A stretch of DNA of 64,000 nucleotides from Marinobacter daepoensis DSM 16072 (lineage in GTDB: Bacteria; Pseudomonadota; Gammaproteobacteria; Pseudomonadales; Oleiphilaceae). How positions within the stretch are numbered: position 1 is the stretch's first letter; each line of letters begins with the position of its first letter. Position numbers and translations under genes: made by a program. The DNA lies in assembly GCF_000421165.1 (NCBI RefSeq), contig NZ_ATWI01000009.1, positions 496,001 through 560,000 of the forward strand, given 5' to 3'. Of the stretch, positions 8,232 to 17,082 are shown piece after piece. Below the pieces are notes generated by a model that was not told the origin of the DNA, made no database searches, and saw only the letters and a program-made list of their open reading frames with translations.

Positions 8232-9206
8232 ATGGCCAAAAAATCTTTGCGTACCCTGATCGGCGCGTCGCTGCTGGCCGCAGCCAGTCTGGTTCAGGCG
8301 GACGACCCTCGTGTTGTTGCTATCACACAAATTGTTGAACACCCGGCCCTGGATGCCGCCCACCAGGGCGTGAAAGATGAGCTGGCCGAGCGCGGATACC
8401 GTGAAGGCGAAAACCTGCGATTGATGCACGAAAGCGCTCAGGGCAACTCCGCCATCGCTGCACAGATTGCCCGTAAGTTCGTTGGCGAGAGCCCGGATAT
8501 CATCGTCGCGATTGCCACGCCGTCAGCCCAGACCGTCGCTGCCGCAGCCCGTAACGTGCCTGTCGTGTTCTCTGCCGTCACCGATCCGGTTGCCGCAAAA
8601 CTGGTGAAGAGCTGGGAAGCCCCGGGCGGAAACGTCACTGGCGTCAGCGACATGCTTCCCATCGACAAACACCTCGACATGCTGCAACGTGCCGTACCCG
8701 ACGCCAAGCGCATCGGCACCGTATATAATCCCGGTGAAGCCAACGCCGCAGCCCTGATTGATCTGCTGGAAGAACGACTGCAGGCCCGCGGTCTGGAACT
8801 GGTAAAAGGGGCTGCAACCAAAACTTCCGAAGTGCTGGGTGCTGCGCGCTCACTGGTTGGCAAGGCTGACGCCATTTATCTGACCACCGACAATACCGTC
8901 GTCAGCGCCGCCGAAGCGGTTATCTCTGTGGGTGAGCGTGCGAAGATTCCGGTCTTCGCGGCAGATACCGCAACGGTGGCTCGTGGTGCCGTTGCCGCCA
9001 TGGGCTTCGACTACTACAACCACGGCCGCCAGACTGGCGCTATGGTCGCCCGCATTCTCGAGGGTGCCAAGCCAGCGGACATCCCGGTTGAAACTATGGA
9101 AGAGCTTGATCTGTTCGTGAACCCCGAAGCAGCCGAGCGTATGGGCATCACCCTGCCCGAGGACCTGATCCAGGACGCCAAGGAAGTCGTCAAAAGCGAC
9201 AAGTAA
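8232..9206 (+). CDS. ABC importer substrate-binding protein (PF04392 family, TrpX-like)
   Basis: Periplasmic binding protein of 324 residues with a Sec signal peptide (cleavage near LVQA-DD). The fold is the sugar-binding-like type of PF04392, with hallmarks VAIATPSAQ, VVFSAVTDPVAAKLV and GVSDMLPIDKHLDML. In some Firmicutes relatives (TrpXYZ) the ligand is an aromatic amino acid, but others in the family have different or unknown ligands, and nothing here shows the substrate. It heads a complete operon with a permease and an ATPase. A hairpin follows the gene and probably raises its transcript level over the downstream genes. Confidence 0.88.
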   Translation: MAKKSLRTLIGASLLAAASLVQADDPRVVAITQIVEHPALDAAHQGVKDELAERGYREGENLRLMHESAQGNSAIAAQIARKFVGESPDIIVAIATPSAQTVAAAARNVPVVFSAVTDPVAAKLVKSWEAPGGNVTGVSDMLPIDKHLDMLQRAVPDAKRIGTVYNPGEANAAALIDLLEERLQARGLELVKGAATKTSEVLGAARSLVGKADAIYLTTDNTVVSAAEAVISVGERAKIPVFAADTATVARGAVAAMGFDYYNHGRQTGAMVARILEGAKPADIPVETMEELDLFVNPEAAERMGITLPEDLIQDAKEVVKSDK

Positions 9207-9219
9207 CGCCTGACCAACA

Positions 9220-9252
9220 CGGGCGGACCCCACAAGGGCCCGCCCGTTTTCT
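9220..9252 (+). terminator. Intercistronic terminator or attenuator in the ABC importer operon
   Basis: ACGGGCGG pairs with CCGCCCGT and is followed by TTTTCTTT. It sits between binding protein and permease, 21 bases before the permease start, so read-through must occur for the operon to work. Confidence 0.65.
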
Positions 9253-9272
9253 TTCACGGTGATAAACAGCCC

Positions 9273-10175
9273 ATGCTCAGTGAAATTGCATTCTACGGTG
9301 CCCTCGAAACCGGCCTCATCTACGGTCTGGTCGCCTTCGGCATCTATCTCTCGTTTCGTGTACTCGACTTCCCCGACCTGACGGTGGACGGCAGCTTCCC
9401 TCTGGGCGCCGCCGTCGCCGCTATCCTGATTATTGAGGGCTGGAACCCCTGGCTGGCCACCGGCTGCGCCGTTCTTGCCGGTATGGCTGCCGGTGCGGTA
9501 ACCGCCATCCTGAACGTGAAGCTCAACATCCTGAACCTGCTGGCTTCCATCCTCACCATGATCGCGCTTTACTCGGTTAACCTGCGCATCATGGGGCGCC
9601 CAAACGTGGCCCTGCTGACCGAAGAAACCGTTCTTACCCCCTGGTACGACCTGGGGCTGGCCTTCCATCAGGTTCCCGTAGTGCTCTTTACCCTTGTTGC
9701 GATTGCGTCTCTGGTCCTGTTGTGGCGTTTCATGAAATCAGAAACTGGCCTGGCCATGCGCGCAACCGGCGCCAATGCCCGGATGGCCCGCGCCCAAGGC
9801 ATCGCCACTGGCGGCATGATCATCCTTGGCGTTGCCCTGTCTAACGGCCTTGTCGGCCTGGCTGGTGCACTCTTCGCCCAGAGCCAGGGCGCCGCCGACG
9901 TCACCATGGGGGTCGGCGTAATCGTGATTGGACTGGCGTCACTCATTGGTGGTGAAGCCGTGATCACGCCGTCTACAGTAGTGCGCGCCCTGCTCGCCTG
10001 CGTGATCGGCGCAATCATCTACCGCTTAGCAATCGCCTTCGCCTTGAACGCCGATGTGCTGGGCCTTCAGGCTCAGGATCTGAACTTGATAACGGCCGTT
10101 CTGGTTACCCTCGCCATTGTTCTGCCGGGTATACGCACCAAAGTCACCAGCCGTTTCACCAGCAAAAAGGCCTGA
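9273..10175 (+). CDS. ABC importer permease (BPD_transp_2 type)
   Basis: Integral membrane protein of 300 residues with eight to nine hydrophobic segments. The N-terminal signature LDFPDLTVDGSFPLGAA is typical of permeases that partner PF04392 binding proteins, and the region GANARMARAQGIATG is the cytoplasmic coupling loop. It forms the transmembrane channel with the ATPase encoded 9 bases downstream. Transcription likely depends on read-through of the hairpin upstream. Confidence 0.9.
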   Translation: MLSEIAFYGALETGLIYGLVAFGIYLSFRVLDFPDLTVDGSFPLGAAVAAILIIEGWNPWLATGCAVLAGMAAGAVTAILNVKLNILNLLASILTMIALYSVNLRIMGRPNVALLTEETVLTPWYDLGLAFHQVPVVLFTLVAIASLVLLWRFMKSETGLAMRATGANARMARAQGIATGGMIILGVALSNGLVGLAGALFAQSQGAADVTMGVGVIVIGLASLIGGEAVITPSTVVRALLACVIGAIIYRLAIAFALNADVLGLQAQDLNLITAVLVTLAIVLPGIRTKVTSRFTSKKA

Positions 10176-10184
10176 GGAGGCACT

Positions 10185-10979
10185 ATGATCAGCGCAACCG
10201 ATCTGAGGCTCACCTTCGGCAAAGGCACTCCGCTGGAGAACCCGGCCTTGCAGGGCATGAGCCTGACCGTCAACCAGGGTGAATTCGTTACCGTGATTGG
10301 CAGTAACGGTGCGGGCAAATCGACCTTTCTGAACGCCCTCGCAGGAGAGGTGATGGTCGACAGCGGCCAGATCATCGTCGACAACCTCGACGTGACCCGC
10401 CTGCCCACACACAAACGTGCAGCCCGCGTTGCCCGGGTTTTCCAGGACCCTCTCGCCGGTACCTGCGAAAACCTCTCCATTGAGGAGAATCTGGCACTGG
10501 CCATCAAACGAGGCCAGAGCCGGGGGCTGACAGCCGCGGTCAAGCGCCAGTATCTCGGCCAGTTCCGGGAAAGCCTGGCGACCCTGAAACTGGGACTGGA
10601 AAACCGCCTGGGTGACAAAATGGGCCTGCTTTCCGGTGGCCAGCGGCAGGCCGTTAGCCTGCTGATGGCCAGTCTGACGCCATCCAGTATCCTGCTACTG
10701 GACGAGCACACTGCCGCTCTGGACCCCAAAACCGCCAACTTCGTGCTGGAGCTCACCCAACAGATCATTGAAGAGCAGAAACTCACTGCCCTGATGGTCA
10801 CCCACAGCATGAAGCAGGCACTGGAGGTCGGCAGCCGAACCGTCATGCTGCATCAGGGCCAGGTAGTGTTTGATATTGAAGGCAAGGACCGCGACGGGCT
10901 GGAAGTGAAAGACCTTCTCGGCCTGTTTGAGAAGCAACGCGGCCTGCAGGTGGACGACGACAGCCTCCTCCTGGGCTAG
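10185..10979 (+). CDS. ABC importer ATP-binding protein
   Basis: ABC ATPase of 264 residues. Walker A is GSNGAGKST (about 39-47), the signature motif is LSGGQRQAV, Walker B is ILLLDEHTAALDP, and the switch histidine is in VTHSM. It powers the permease encoded just upstream; GGAGG five bases before the ATG gives a good ribosome binding site. The operon ends with a strong terminator. The substrate is as uncertain as for the binding protein. Confidence 0.93.
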   Translation: MISATDLRLTFGKGTPLENPALQGMSLTVNQGEFVTVIGSNGAGKSTFLNALAGEVMVDSGQIIVDNLDVTRLPTHKRAARVARVFQDPLAGTCENLSIEENLALAIKRGQSRGLTAAVKRQYLGQFRESLATLKLGLENRLGDKMGLLSGGQRQAVSLLMASLTPSSILLLDEHTAALDPKTANFVLELTQQIIEEQKLTALMVTHSMKQALEVGSRTVMLHQGQVVFDIEGKDRDGLEVKDLLGLFEKQRGLQVDDDSLLLG

Positions 10980-10992
10980 TTGCCGGACACAG

Positions 10993-11020
10993 AAAAGGGG
11001 CCTTCAGCGGCCCCTTTTTA
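10993..11020 (+). terminator. Rho-independent terminator of the ABC importer operon
   Basis: AAAAGGGGCC and GGCCCCTTTT flank a six-base loop, followed by T residues; a classic terminator. Confidence 0.9.
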
Positions 11021-11260
11021 TGGCCGCCCATCCACATACCGATACTAGCAACACCGCTTCATACTTTACCGGCACGTCGCGCCCGTATACGTGCAGAAAT
11101 CACAAAATCTTTGCTCTTCAGGTTAATCTTCCCGAACACTTTTTAACCACAACATATAGTAACTTTCGGAGACCCCTGCTTGGCGCGGTCTCCCGCCATT
11201 TCAACAATTTTTTCATTGATTTTCTTTCGCTACCGAGGCCAATCAATAGTTGCTCCCTTA

Positions 11261-11288
11261 TTCACAGAACACTATATCCTGTTATACT
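11261..11288 (+). promoter_or_regulatory. nrdJ promoter
   Basis: TTCACA (11261-11266) and TATACT (11283-11288) are separated by 16 bases, each one mismatch from the sigma-70 consensus. Transcription should start near 11295, giving a 5' leader of about 255 bases before nrdJa. Confidence 0.65.
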
Positions 11289-11315
11289 TCCCCAAAATAA
11301 GCCCATATATAGGGT
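11269..11315 (+). promoter_or_regulatory. Pair of NrdR boxes overlapping the nrdJ promoter
   Basis: Box 1 (about 11269-11284) begins ACACTATAT like the NrdR consensus and lies in the promoter spacer. Box 2 (about 11300-11315) contains CCCATATATAGGG. Their centres are about 31 bases apart, the three-turn spacing usual for paired NrdR sites. NrdR represses ribonucleotide reductase genes in response to nucleotide levels. Confidence 0.7.
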
Positions 11316-11549
11316 CGTTACGCCAACACCTACTGAAAGTCAAGCAGTAGAAATGCCAGCAGACAGTCCGCTGGCTACAATGAAGCAGACAGATTTATGG
11401 GTAAGGAAGCCCGCCTTCCTTACCCGGCGAAAACACCACATCTAGTGGTCCGGGCGCGCAGATAACCAAAGCAGTACCAGAAACTTACAGGGGTAAGGCG
11501 CTGAGGACGGCGCCTTCAAAAAGAGACATACTGAAAATCGAGGGTGGCA
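11295..11549 (+). ncRNA. Structured 5' leader of nrdJ
   Basis: The predicted untranslated leader contains four inverted repeats. They are GCCAGC/GCTGGC (11355-11375), a perfect 11-pair stem with a five-base loop (11399-11425), ACCAC/GTGGT (11435-11449) and AAGGCGC/GCGCCTT (11495-11516). None is followed by a T run, so they are not simple terminators. I could not match the leader to a known riboswitch. It may control translation or stability of nrdJ mRNA, or yield a small RNA; this is inference. Confidence 0.45.
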
Positions 11550-13688
11550 ATGAACGCTAAGGCACAGGCAGTGATCACAACGATTCCGATGCAGGAAGCT
11601 TCGCTGGATATCTGGAGCAGCAAGTACCAGCTCAAGACGAAAACCGGCGAAGCGGTCGATCAGGACATCAACGCAACCTACGAGCGGGTGGCCAGAGCCC
11701 TCGCCGAGGTTGAGAAAAAGACTGTGCGCGACAAGTACATGAAGGAATTCCTGTGGGCGCTGCAAAACGGTGCCATCCCGGCGGGCCGTATTACCTCCAA
11801 TGCCGGAGCAGAAGCCCACAAGCCTGCGACCTCTACCATCAACTGCACGGTGTCAGGCACCATCGACGACTCGATGAATGACATCCTGGAGAAAAACCAC
11901 GAAGCCGGCCTCACCCTCAAAGCCGGTTGCGGTATTGGTTATGAGTTCTCCACCCTGCGTCCTCGCGGTGCCTACGTGGCCGGTGCCGGCGCTACCACAT
12001 CTGGCCCATTGTCGTTCATGGATATCTTCGACCGCATGTGCTTTACCGTCTCTTCTGCCGGTGGCCGCCGAGGCGCACAGATGGCCACCTTCGATGTGCA
12101 CCACCCCGATGTCATCGAGTTCATCCAGGCCAAGCGTGAAGACGGCCGCCTGCGCCAGTTCAACTTGTCTCTGCTGATCACCGAAGATTTCATTGAAGCC
12201 GTGCGCAACGGCGACGACTGGCACTTGTCTTTCCCCGTCACCCAGAAAGAAGCCGATGACGAAGGCCTGAACCTGAACGACGCCAACCAGTTCGTCTACC
12301 GCGACTTCCCGGTACAGGAAGGCTACGTGGCGAACAACGAAGGCAAAGTGGCCTGCCGCATTTACAAAACGGTGAAAGCCCAGTTCATCTGGGACACCAT
12401 TATGACCAGCACCTACGACTACGCTGAGCCCGGCTTCATCCTGATTGATAAGGTCAACCAGATGAACAACAACTGGTTCTGCGAAGACATACGCGCCACC
12501 AACCCCTGTGGCGAACAGCCCCTGCCCCCCTACGGCAGCTGCCTGCTGGGCTCGGTGAATCTGACCAAGTTCGTTGATTACCCGTTTACAGAGAAAGCCA
12601 GCTTCAACTACGAAAAGTACCGCAAAGTCGTGGGCACCTTCACCCGCATGCTGGATAACGTCGTTGAGATCAACGGCCTGCCTCTGGACGAACAGCGCCA
12701 TGAAATCACCTACAAGCGCCGGCATGGCATGGGCATTCTGGGCCTGGGGTCTACCCTCGCTATGCTGCGCATGCCTTACGGTTCTGACGAATCCGTGAAG
12801 TTTACGGAAGAAGTGGTGCGTGAAATGGCGGTAGAAGGCTGGCGCCAGTCCCTGGCCCTGGCCGAAGAGAAAGGCCCGGCACCAATCATGGAAGATGACT
12901 TCGAAATCACACCAAAGATGATGACCAAGTGCCCGAAACTGGCCGAAGACGGCATCAAGGTGGGTGACAAGGTAAAGGGCAAGGTTCTGCACGCCAAATA
13001 CAGCGCCTACATGGGCCGTATTGCCAACGTAGAGCCGGAACTGGTGGCCAGACTGGCTGAGAAAGGCGGCCGCTTCACCCACCATACCTCGATTGCCCCG
13101 ACTGGCACCATCAGCCTGTCGCTGGCCAACAACGCCAGCAACGGCATTGAGCCGAGCTTCTCTCACCACTACGCCCGGAACATCATTCGTGAAGGCCGTA
13201 AAACCAAAGAGAAAGTCGACGTTTTCAGCTTTGAGCTGCTGGCATACCGTCACCTGGTTAACCCGGGCGCTATGCCTTTCTCCGACGAGGCCGACAAGAA
13301 GCTACCCAGCTATTTCACCACCTCTGATGACGTAACGCCCACGCAGCACGTCGACATCCAGGCTGCGGCACAGAAGTGGGTAGATTCCTCCATTTCCAAA
13401 ACCGCCAACGTTCCGACAGAATTCCCGTACCAGGACTTCAAGGACATCTACCTCTACGCCTACGACAAGGGCCTGAAAGGCTGCACCACCTTCCGCTTTA
13501 ACCCGGAAGCTTTCCAGGGCGTACTGGTCAAAGAGAAAGACCTTGAGAACACCCTGTACGAATTTACGCTGGACGACGGCAGCAAAGTGACCCTGCGCGG
13601 CAACGAACAGGTAGAGTATGACGGCGAGACCCACACTGCCGCCAACCTCTTCGACGCGTTGAAAGAAGGCACTTACGGCAAGTATTAA
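11550..13688 (+). CDS. nrdJ: B12-dependent (class II) ribonucleotide reductase, large part NrdJa
   Basis: Catalytic part of an adenosylcobalamin-dependent ribonucleotide reductase, which makes deoxyribonucleotides with or without oxygen. The start is taken at ATG 11550 (712 residues) because GAGGG lies five bases upstream; the in-frame GTG at 11544 overlaps that site. The N-terminal cysteine of the redox pair is in STINC (Cys99), and the finger loop NPCGEQ (318-323) carries the radical cysteine Cys320 and Glu322. The C-terminal zinc and cysteine tail is not present here but is encoded as a separate gene just downstream. This matches the split NrdJa/NrdJb of Pseudomonas aeruginosa. Control by NrdR and a long leader is predicted upstream. 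Confidence 0.95.
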   Translation: MNAKAQAVITTIPMQEASLDIWSSKYQLKTKTGEAVDQDINATYERVARALAEVEKKTVRDKYMKEFLWALQNGAIPAGRITSNAGAEAHKPATSTINCTVSGTIDDSMNDILEKNHEAGLTLKAGCGIGYEFSTLRPRGAYVAGAGATTSGPLSFMDIFDRMCFTVSSAGGRRGAQMATFDVHHPDVIEFIQAKREDGRLRQFNLSLLITEDFIEAVRNGDDWHLSFPVTQKEADDEGLNLNDANQFVYRDFPVQEGYVANNEGKVACRIYKTVKAQFIWDTIMTSTYDYAEPGFILIDKVNQMNNNWFCEDIRATNPCGEQPLPPYGSCLLGSVNLTKFVDYPFTEKASFNYEKYRKVVGTFTRMLDNVVEINGLPLDEQRHEITYKRRHGMGILGLGSTLAMLRMPYGSDESVKFTEEVVREMAVEGWRQSLALAEEKGPAPIMEDDFEITPKMMTKCPKLAEDGIKVGDKVKGKVLHAKYSAYMGRIANVEPELVARLAEKGGRFTHHTSIAPTGTISLSLANNASNGIEPSFSHHYARNIIREGRKTKEKVDVFSFELLAYRHLVNPGAMPFSDEADKKLPSYFTTSDDVTPTQHVDIQAAAQKWVDSSISKTANVPTEFPYQDFKDIYLYAYDKGLKGCTTFRFNPEAFQGVLVKEKDLENTLYEFTLDDGSKVTLRGNEQVEYDGETHTAANLFDALKEGTYGKY

Positions 13689-13717
13689 TCCGGGAACCGA
13701 CAGACAGGACTACGAAA

Positions 13718-14416
13718 ATGACAGTGAAAATCAGCAACAAAATCGTCGGCTACCGGGTAAAGAAAGCCGATGCCGAAACCAACGGTGAACAGCAAGCGTC
13801 TGTGGCAGCCGACACCAAACCGGTGGAGATGAATGAAAACATCGAGCGCCCCGATTTCCTGCTGGGCACCACCTACAAGATCAAGCCGCCAGTGGCCGAG
13901 CATGCGATGTACATTACCATCAATGACATCCTGCTAAACGAAGGCACCGACCACGAAAGCCGACAGCCGTACGAAGTGTTCATCAATTCCAAAGCCATGG
14001 AACACTTCCAGTGGGTTATCGCCCTCACCCGAGTTATCTCTGCGGTCTTCCGCAAAGGCGGCGACGTTACTTTCCTGGTGGAAGAACTTCGCAGCGTGTA
14101 CGACCCCAACGGTGGCTACTTCAAGAAAGGTGGCGTGTTCATGCCCTCACTGGTGGCCGAAATCGGCGCGGTGATTGAAAAGCACCTGAAAGCCATCGGC
14201 TTGCTGGAAAGTGACGAGCTGAGCGAAACCACCAAGCGCATCCTCGCAGAGAAACGCGCCGAGTTTGAAGCCAGCCAGAACAAAGCCACCAACGACGACA
14301 GCGCCAGCGAGTACCCGGCCAACGCCACTATGTGCGGAAAGTGCAGCACCAAGGCCGTCATCGTCATGGACGGCTGTGCTACCTGCTTGTCTTGCGGAGA
14401 CAGCAAGTGCGGCTGA
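13718..14416 (+). CDS. nrdJb: Class II ribonucleotide reductase, small C-terminal part NrdJb
   Basis: This 232-residue protein corresponds to the C-terminal segment of single-chain NrdJ enzymes. The last 30 residues hold a run of cysteines in CxxC pairs (MCGKC, CATCLSC and a final SKCG), typical of the swinging tail that re-reduces the active-site disulfide. The body contains the TSCAP-type helper region (YEVFINSKAMEHFQW and LTRVISAVFRKGG). It is encoded 29 bases after nrdJa, so both subunits come from one mRNA, and a terminator follows. Confidence 0.92.
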   Translation: MTVKISNKIVGYRVKKADAETNGEQQASVAADTKPVEMNENIERPDFLLGTTYKIKPPVAEHAMYITINDILLNEGTDHESRQPYEVFINSKAMEHFQWVIALTRVISAVFRKGGDVTFLVEELRSVYDPNGGYFKKGGVFMPSLVAEIGAVIEKHLKAIGLLESDELSETTKRILAEKRAEFEASQNKATNDDSASEYPANATMCGKCSTKAVIVMDGCATCLSCGDSKCG

Positions 14417-14436
14417 GGTAATCAACCCCAAAGCAG

Positions 14437-14472
14437 AAAAGGCCTGGTTGCGAAATCTACCAGGCCTTTTTA
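14437..14472 (+). terminator. Terminator of the nrdJ operon
   Basis: AAAAGGCCTGG pairs with CCAGGCCTTTT and runs into TTTTTATT; a strong Rho-independent terminator. Confidence 0.9.
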
Positions 14473-14565
14473 TTGGACTGCAATCAATGCGACACGCCGG
14501 TTACCCTGACCGTTTCCAACGGGCAGGTACCCTGTCCCGTTTCGCCACAGGGGTTTGAATGTCCG

Positions 14566-15564
14566 TCAGGCAGGGCATATTAATACGCCGCTGCCAGAGT
14601 ACTCCGCCTCCCGATCCTGTCCTTGCACCCTGGCCCATTCTCGCACTCTCGCCTGGGTCAGCATTTTGGATTCCGGCAGCACATTCAGGCGCCGCATGGC
14701 GGGAATGAACCGGTTGTATTTGTCTACCGCCTGCATCGACGCCATCGACACACAGTATTTCGAGCAGTTCTTGGTCGGGTGCTTGTGCAGGCTCCGCAGG
14801 ATTTTGTCGGCCAGACCGTTGGCGTTCGGTGATTTGGTTTCAATAATGAACTTGCCGGAATCCAGCCTGAGACGGCGCTCCCCGCGCATGAACTCCAGAT
14901 TGAAGTCAATGGTCATGCGCTCATCACCTTCCTTTGAAACCAGGGTTACCCGCTGATAGCGCATTTCAACCGATGGCATCAGTGGCCGGTTGAAATCGCC
15001 CCCATAGACCTCCGCATAAGAACGGCGTACATGCTCCATAGCAGCCTCATCCAGAGTGCCGTAGTTTTCCACCTGTTGTTTCATGCGTTTCTTGATGGTA
15101 ATGCCACGCTTGCTTTTCAGCTTCACTTCTACAAAACACAGCTGCGCTTCGACGTACTTGCGCAGACGCACTTTGAAGCGCTTCCTGCGGCCACGATGGT
15201 GGTCGGTGTACGAGGTGTTATCTTCATCATCAAAGTAGCAGGTTTCGTAGTTGAACCGGCGAAGACCATCGATTTCCAGCACATCAAAACTCTCGTTGAA
15301 GCGCGCAATGGCGTGCTTCATATCTGCCGCGTCCAGAACATATTTGTTGTCGAGCCGGACCAGCATCGAAGCTTTGGCATTCAATTCATCCAGACTGATG
15401 GGCTCGAACGGTGCCACCAGCCAGTCGTAACCGCTCTGGTCAGCGTCCGACTGGATGGCCTGTTCCGGATTGCCGGTTTCAGCCCCTCCAGACACTCCCA
15501 ATGAATGATGTTCTTCATGGCGGAACTGCCGACGACTTCCCGCTGTTGAGATCGTTTGTAACAT
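14566..15564 (-). CDS. VTC-domain protein, probable polyphosphate polymerase
   Basis: The product resembles the VTC catalytic domain (PF09359), a CYTH-like tunnel fold that in yeast Vtc4 polymerises polyphosphate from ATP. Basic and acidic tunnel strands are visible: RLDNKYVLD, FNYETCYFDDE, RKRFKVRLRKY, FVEVKLKSKRG, MRYQRVTL and FIIETKS. The start is placed at ATG 15564 (332 residues) because TGAGGTGAG lies just upstream; an in-frame upstream start would overlap the preceding gene. No membrane segment is present. Ten bases separate it from the DUF4956 membrane gene upstream, the usual bacterial partner. Polyphosphate synthesis is the best guess; activity in bacteria is less well studied. Confidence 0.82.
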   Translation of the reverse strand: MLQTISTAGSRRQFRHEEHHSLGVSGGAETGNPEQAIQSDADQSGYDWLVAPFEPISLDELNAKASMLVRLDNKYVLDAADMKHAIARFNESFDVLEIDGLRRFNYETCYFDDEDNTSYTDHHRGRRKRFKVRLRKYVEAQLCFVEVKLKSKRGITIKKRMKQQVENYGTLDEAAMEHVRRSYAEVYGGDFNRPLMPSVEMRYQRVTLVSKEGDERMTIDFNLEFMRGERRLRLDSGKFIIETKSPNANGLADKILRSLHKHPTKNCSKYCVSMASMQAVDKYNRFIPAMRRLNVLPESKMLTQARVREWARVQGQDREAEYSGSGVLICPA

Positions 15565-15574
15565 CACACTCACC

Positions 15575-16156
15575 TCAGTTTTTGCGGTAGAACACGTTGA
15601 TGCGAGCGGTATCATTCACGTAGTCGAACGACAGGATCTGGTAAGACATCACCTGAACTCCCAGGCGCTCGGTAAGGTCTGTGCGCATGGTGTTCGGATC
15701 AGCCAAGGCATGGACGTCTATGCGATCCAGGGTGATCTTGATGCCATCCACTTTGCTGAGAATTCTGGGGTGGTCGATCAGATACGCACCTATCAGCACT
15801 AACAAAGAAATAGCCATCACAAATGGCAGCTGGGTGCCATATACCGAGCAGATCACCGCAATAGCAACACTGCCAAAGAAGTAAGTGATTTCGACTTTCG
15901 AAATCTGCTCAGAACGCAGGGTAAACAACGCGAGGATAGCAAACAGACCAAAACCGGCACCCAGGCTGAACTGCACATTTGAGAGCACCGACAGCACAGC
16001 GAATACAAACACGTTGAACATGGCAGCGGTGGTTACCAGTTCCTTGTCGCGATAGCGCCGGTAGTACATGCCAAAAATCAGCACCAACATCGACACCACG
16101 TTGATACCGAAGCGAGCGATGAGCTCAAAGTAAGAAGCTTCAAACATTTCCATCAT
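15575..16156 (-). CDS. DUF4956 membrane protein
   Basis: A 193-residue protein with four to five hydrophobic segments in its first 130 residues (for example FGINVVSMLVLIFGMYY and AGFGLFAILALFTLRSEQ) and a cytoplasmic C-terminal domain of about 60 residues ending in NVFYRKN. The motif ALFTLRSEQISKVEITYFFGS is characteristic of DUF4956. The start has AGGAGG five bases ahead. It is the first gene of a two-gene unit with the VTC-domain protein, so it may anchor or gate that enzyme at the inner membrane, much as the yeast VTC complex does; that is inference. Confidence 0.85.
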   Translation of the reverse strand: MMEMFEASYFELIARFGINVVSMLVLIFGMYYRRYRDKELVTTAAMFNVFVFAVLSVLSNVQFSLGAGFGLFAILALFTLRSEQISKVEITYFFGSVAIAVICSVYGTQLPFVMAISLLVLIGAYLIDHPRILSKVDGIKITLDRIDVHALADPNTMRTDLTERLGVQVMSYQILSFDYVNDTARINVFYRKN

Positions 16157-16698
16157 TACATCCTCCTTTTGAGGCCTCCGTCACAGACTAGAGGCGAACT
16201 ACCATGTATCGGTGGAGGGCATAATAATGTTTCAATCATGTTAAATCAAAAAACTTAAATAAATGCAATAAGTTGGAAGGGTTTACTGATGTAGCATCTA
16301 CCCTCCCCCCTGTTTATCCGCAAAGTCGAGAGAAAAACATGGTTATAAGGGGTAAGCGTAAACCACCACGACCAGTCGTCCGGGAAGCTACCTAAAAGCC
16401 ACCATCAACACTTGTGCAGATAGATCTACGTGAACTGCTGAAATGAACATCAGGCTGGGTAATTGCGTGCCTGGATATGGCGCGATTGCAGAGTGGTTCC
16501 ACCAGCAACAGGCTAAACTGTCAGCGGCCTGCGCCCCTTACTTTCCCACTCCGCCAGAGCGAAGGCGCAGCGAACAATAGTATCTGCAAAGCTCCAGGTA
16601 TGTTGCCGACCCAATGAAATGAGTAAACTGCACCACAGACGCTCTAAAGGAAGTCACCGTATCTGGTCCATTCGCTGATTGATTGAAAAGGAATGTTG
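16157..16698. other. 542-base intergenic region without a recognised gene
   Basis: It separates the DUF4956 gene (minus strand) from a small membrane protein gene (plus strand). The part next to DUF4956 (about 16220-16285) is AT-rich and may hold its promoter; the remainder has mixed composition. I see no convincing open frame, tRNA, strong hairpin or repeat. A Pho-box-like half site is not clear. Confidence 0.5.
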
Positions 16699-17001
16699 AT
16701 GACACTGGGATGGGTAGTTGCCGGTACAATCGGGCAGTTTCTTCTGGCCTACATGCTGTTTATGTTGGTGGTATTTGGCTTCAGCGCGGTAGGCTCCAAC
16801 CGGGCCCCAACGCAGTTCGACAATTCCGTGCTGAACTCTGCCATCTATTCCGTGCCGGCAAGCAGCCTGATCAGCGCCGTTATAGTGATCTGGCTCTACC
16901 GCACAGGAGCCAGTGAATCAGCCTACCTCTGGTATACAGCACCAATAGTGTTGTTCTCGGCCTATTGCCTGTATATCAAACTGTTCATTCATCGAAGTTG
17001 A
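16699..17001 (+). CDS. Small hypothetical membrane protein
   Basis: About 100 residues with three hydrophobic segments (roughly 3-28, 48-66 and 75-95) and a short basic tail HRS. The start ATG 16699 was chosen over ATG 16693 because AAAAGGA lies six bases upstream. No family is recognised. It lies 81 bases before the AhpD-like gene in the same direction. Likely located in the inner membrane; function unknown. Confidence 0.65.
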   Translation: MTLGWVVAGTIGQFLLAYMLFMLVVFGFSAVGSNRAPTQFDNSVLNSAIYSVPASSLISAVIVIWLYRTGASESAYLWYTAPIVLFSAYCLYIKLFIHRS

Positions 17002-17082
17002 TACGCACTGGTGTCGGAAATCTTCAATACCGGTTTCTCACCATTCCCTATCGTGTCACTCCAAACCAACGGGAGGACATTG

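Noticed and set aside
11350..11380. Possible cobalamin riboswitch (B12-box-like GCCAGCAGACAGTCC)
   Set aside because: Only part of the B12 box matches, it lies too near the predicted start point, and the conserved core is not found. B12 riboswitches also usually repress B12-independent enzymes.
11853..13253. A 466-codon open frame opposite nrdJa
   Set aside because: Antisense to a well-supported ribonucleotide reductase gene; composition is that of a mirror frame.
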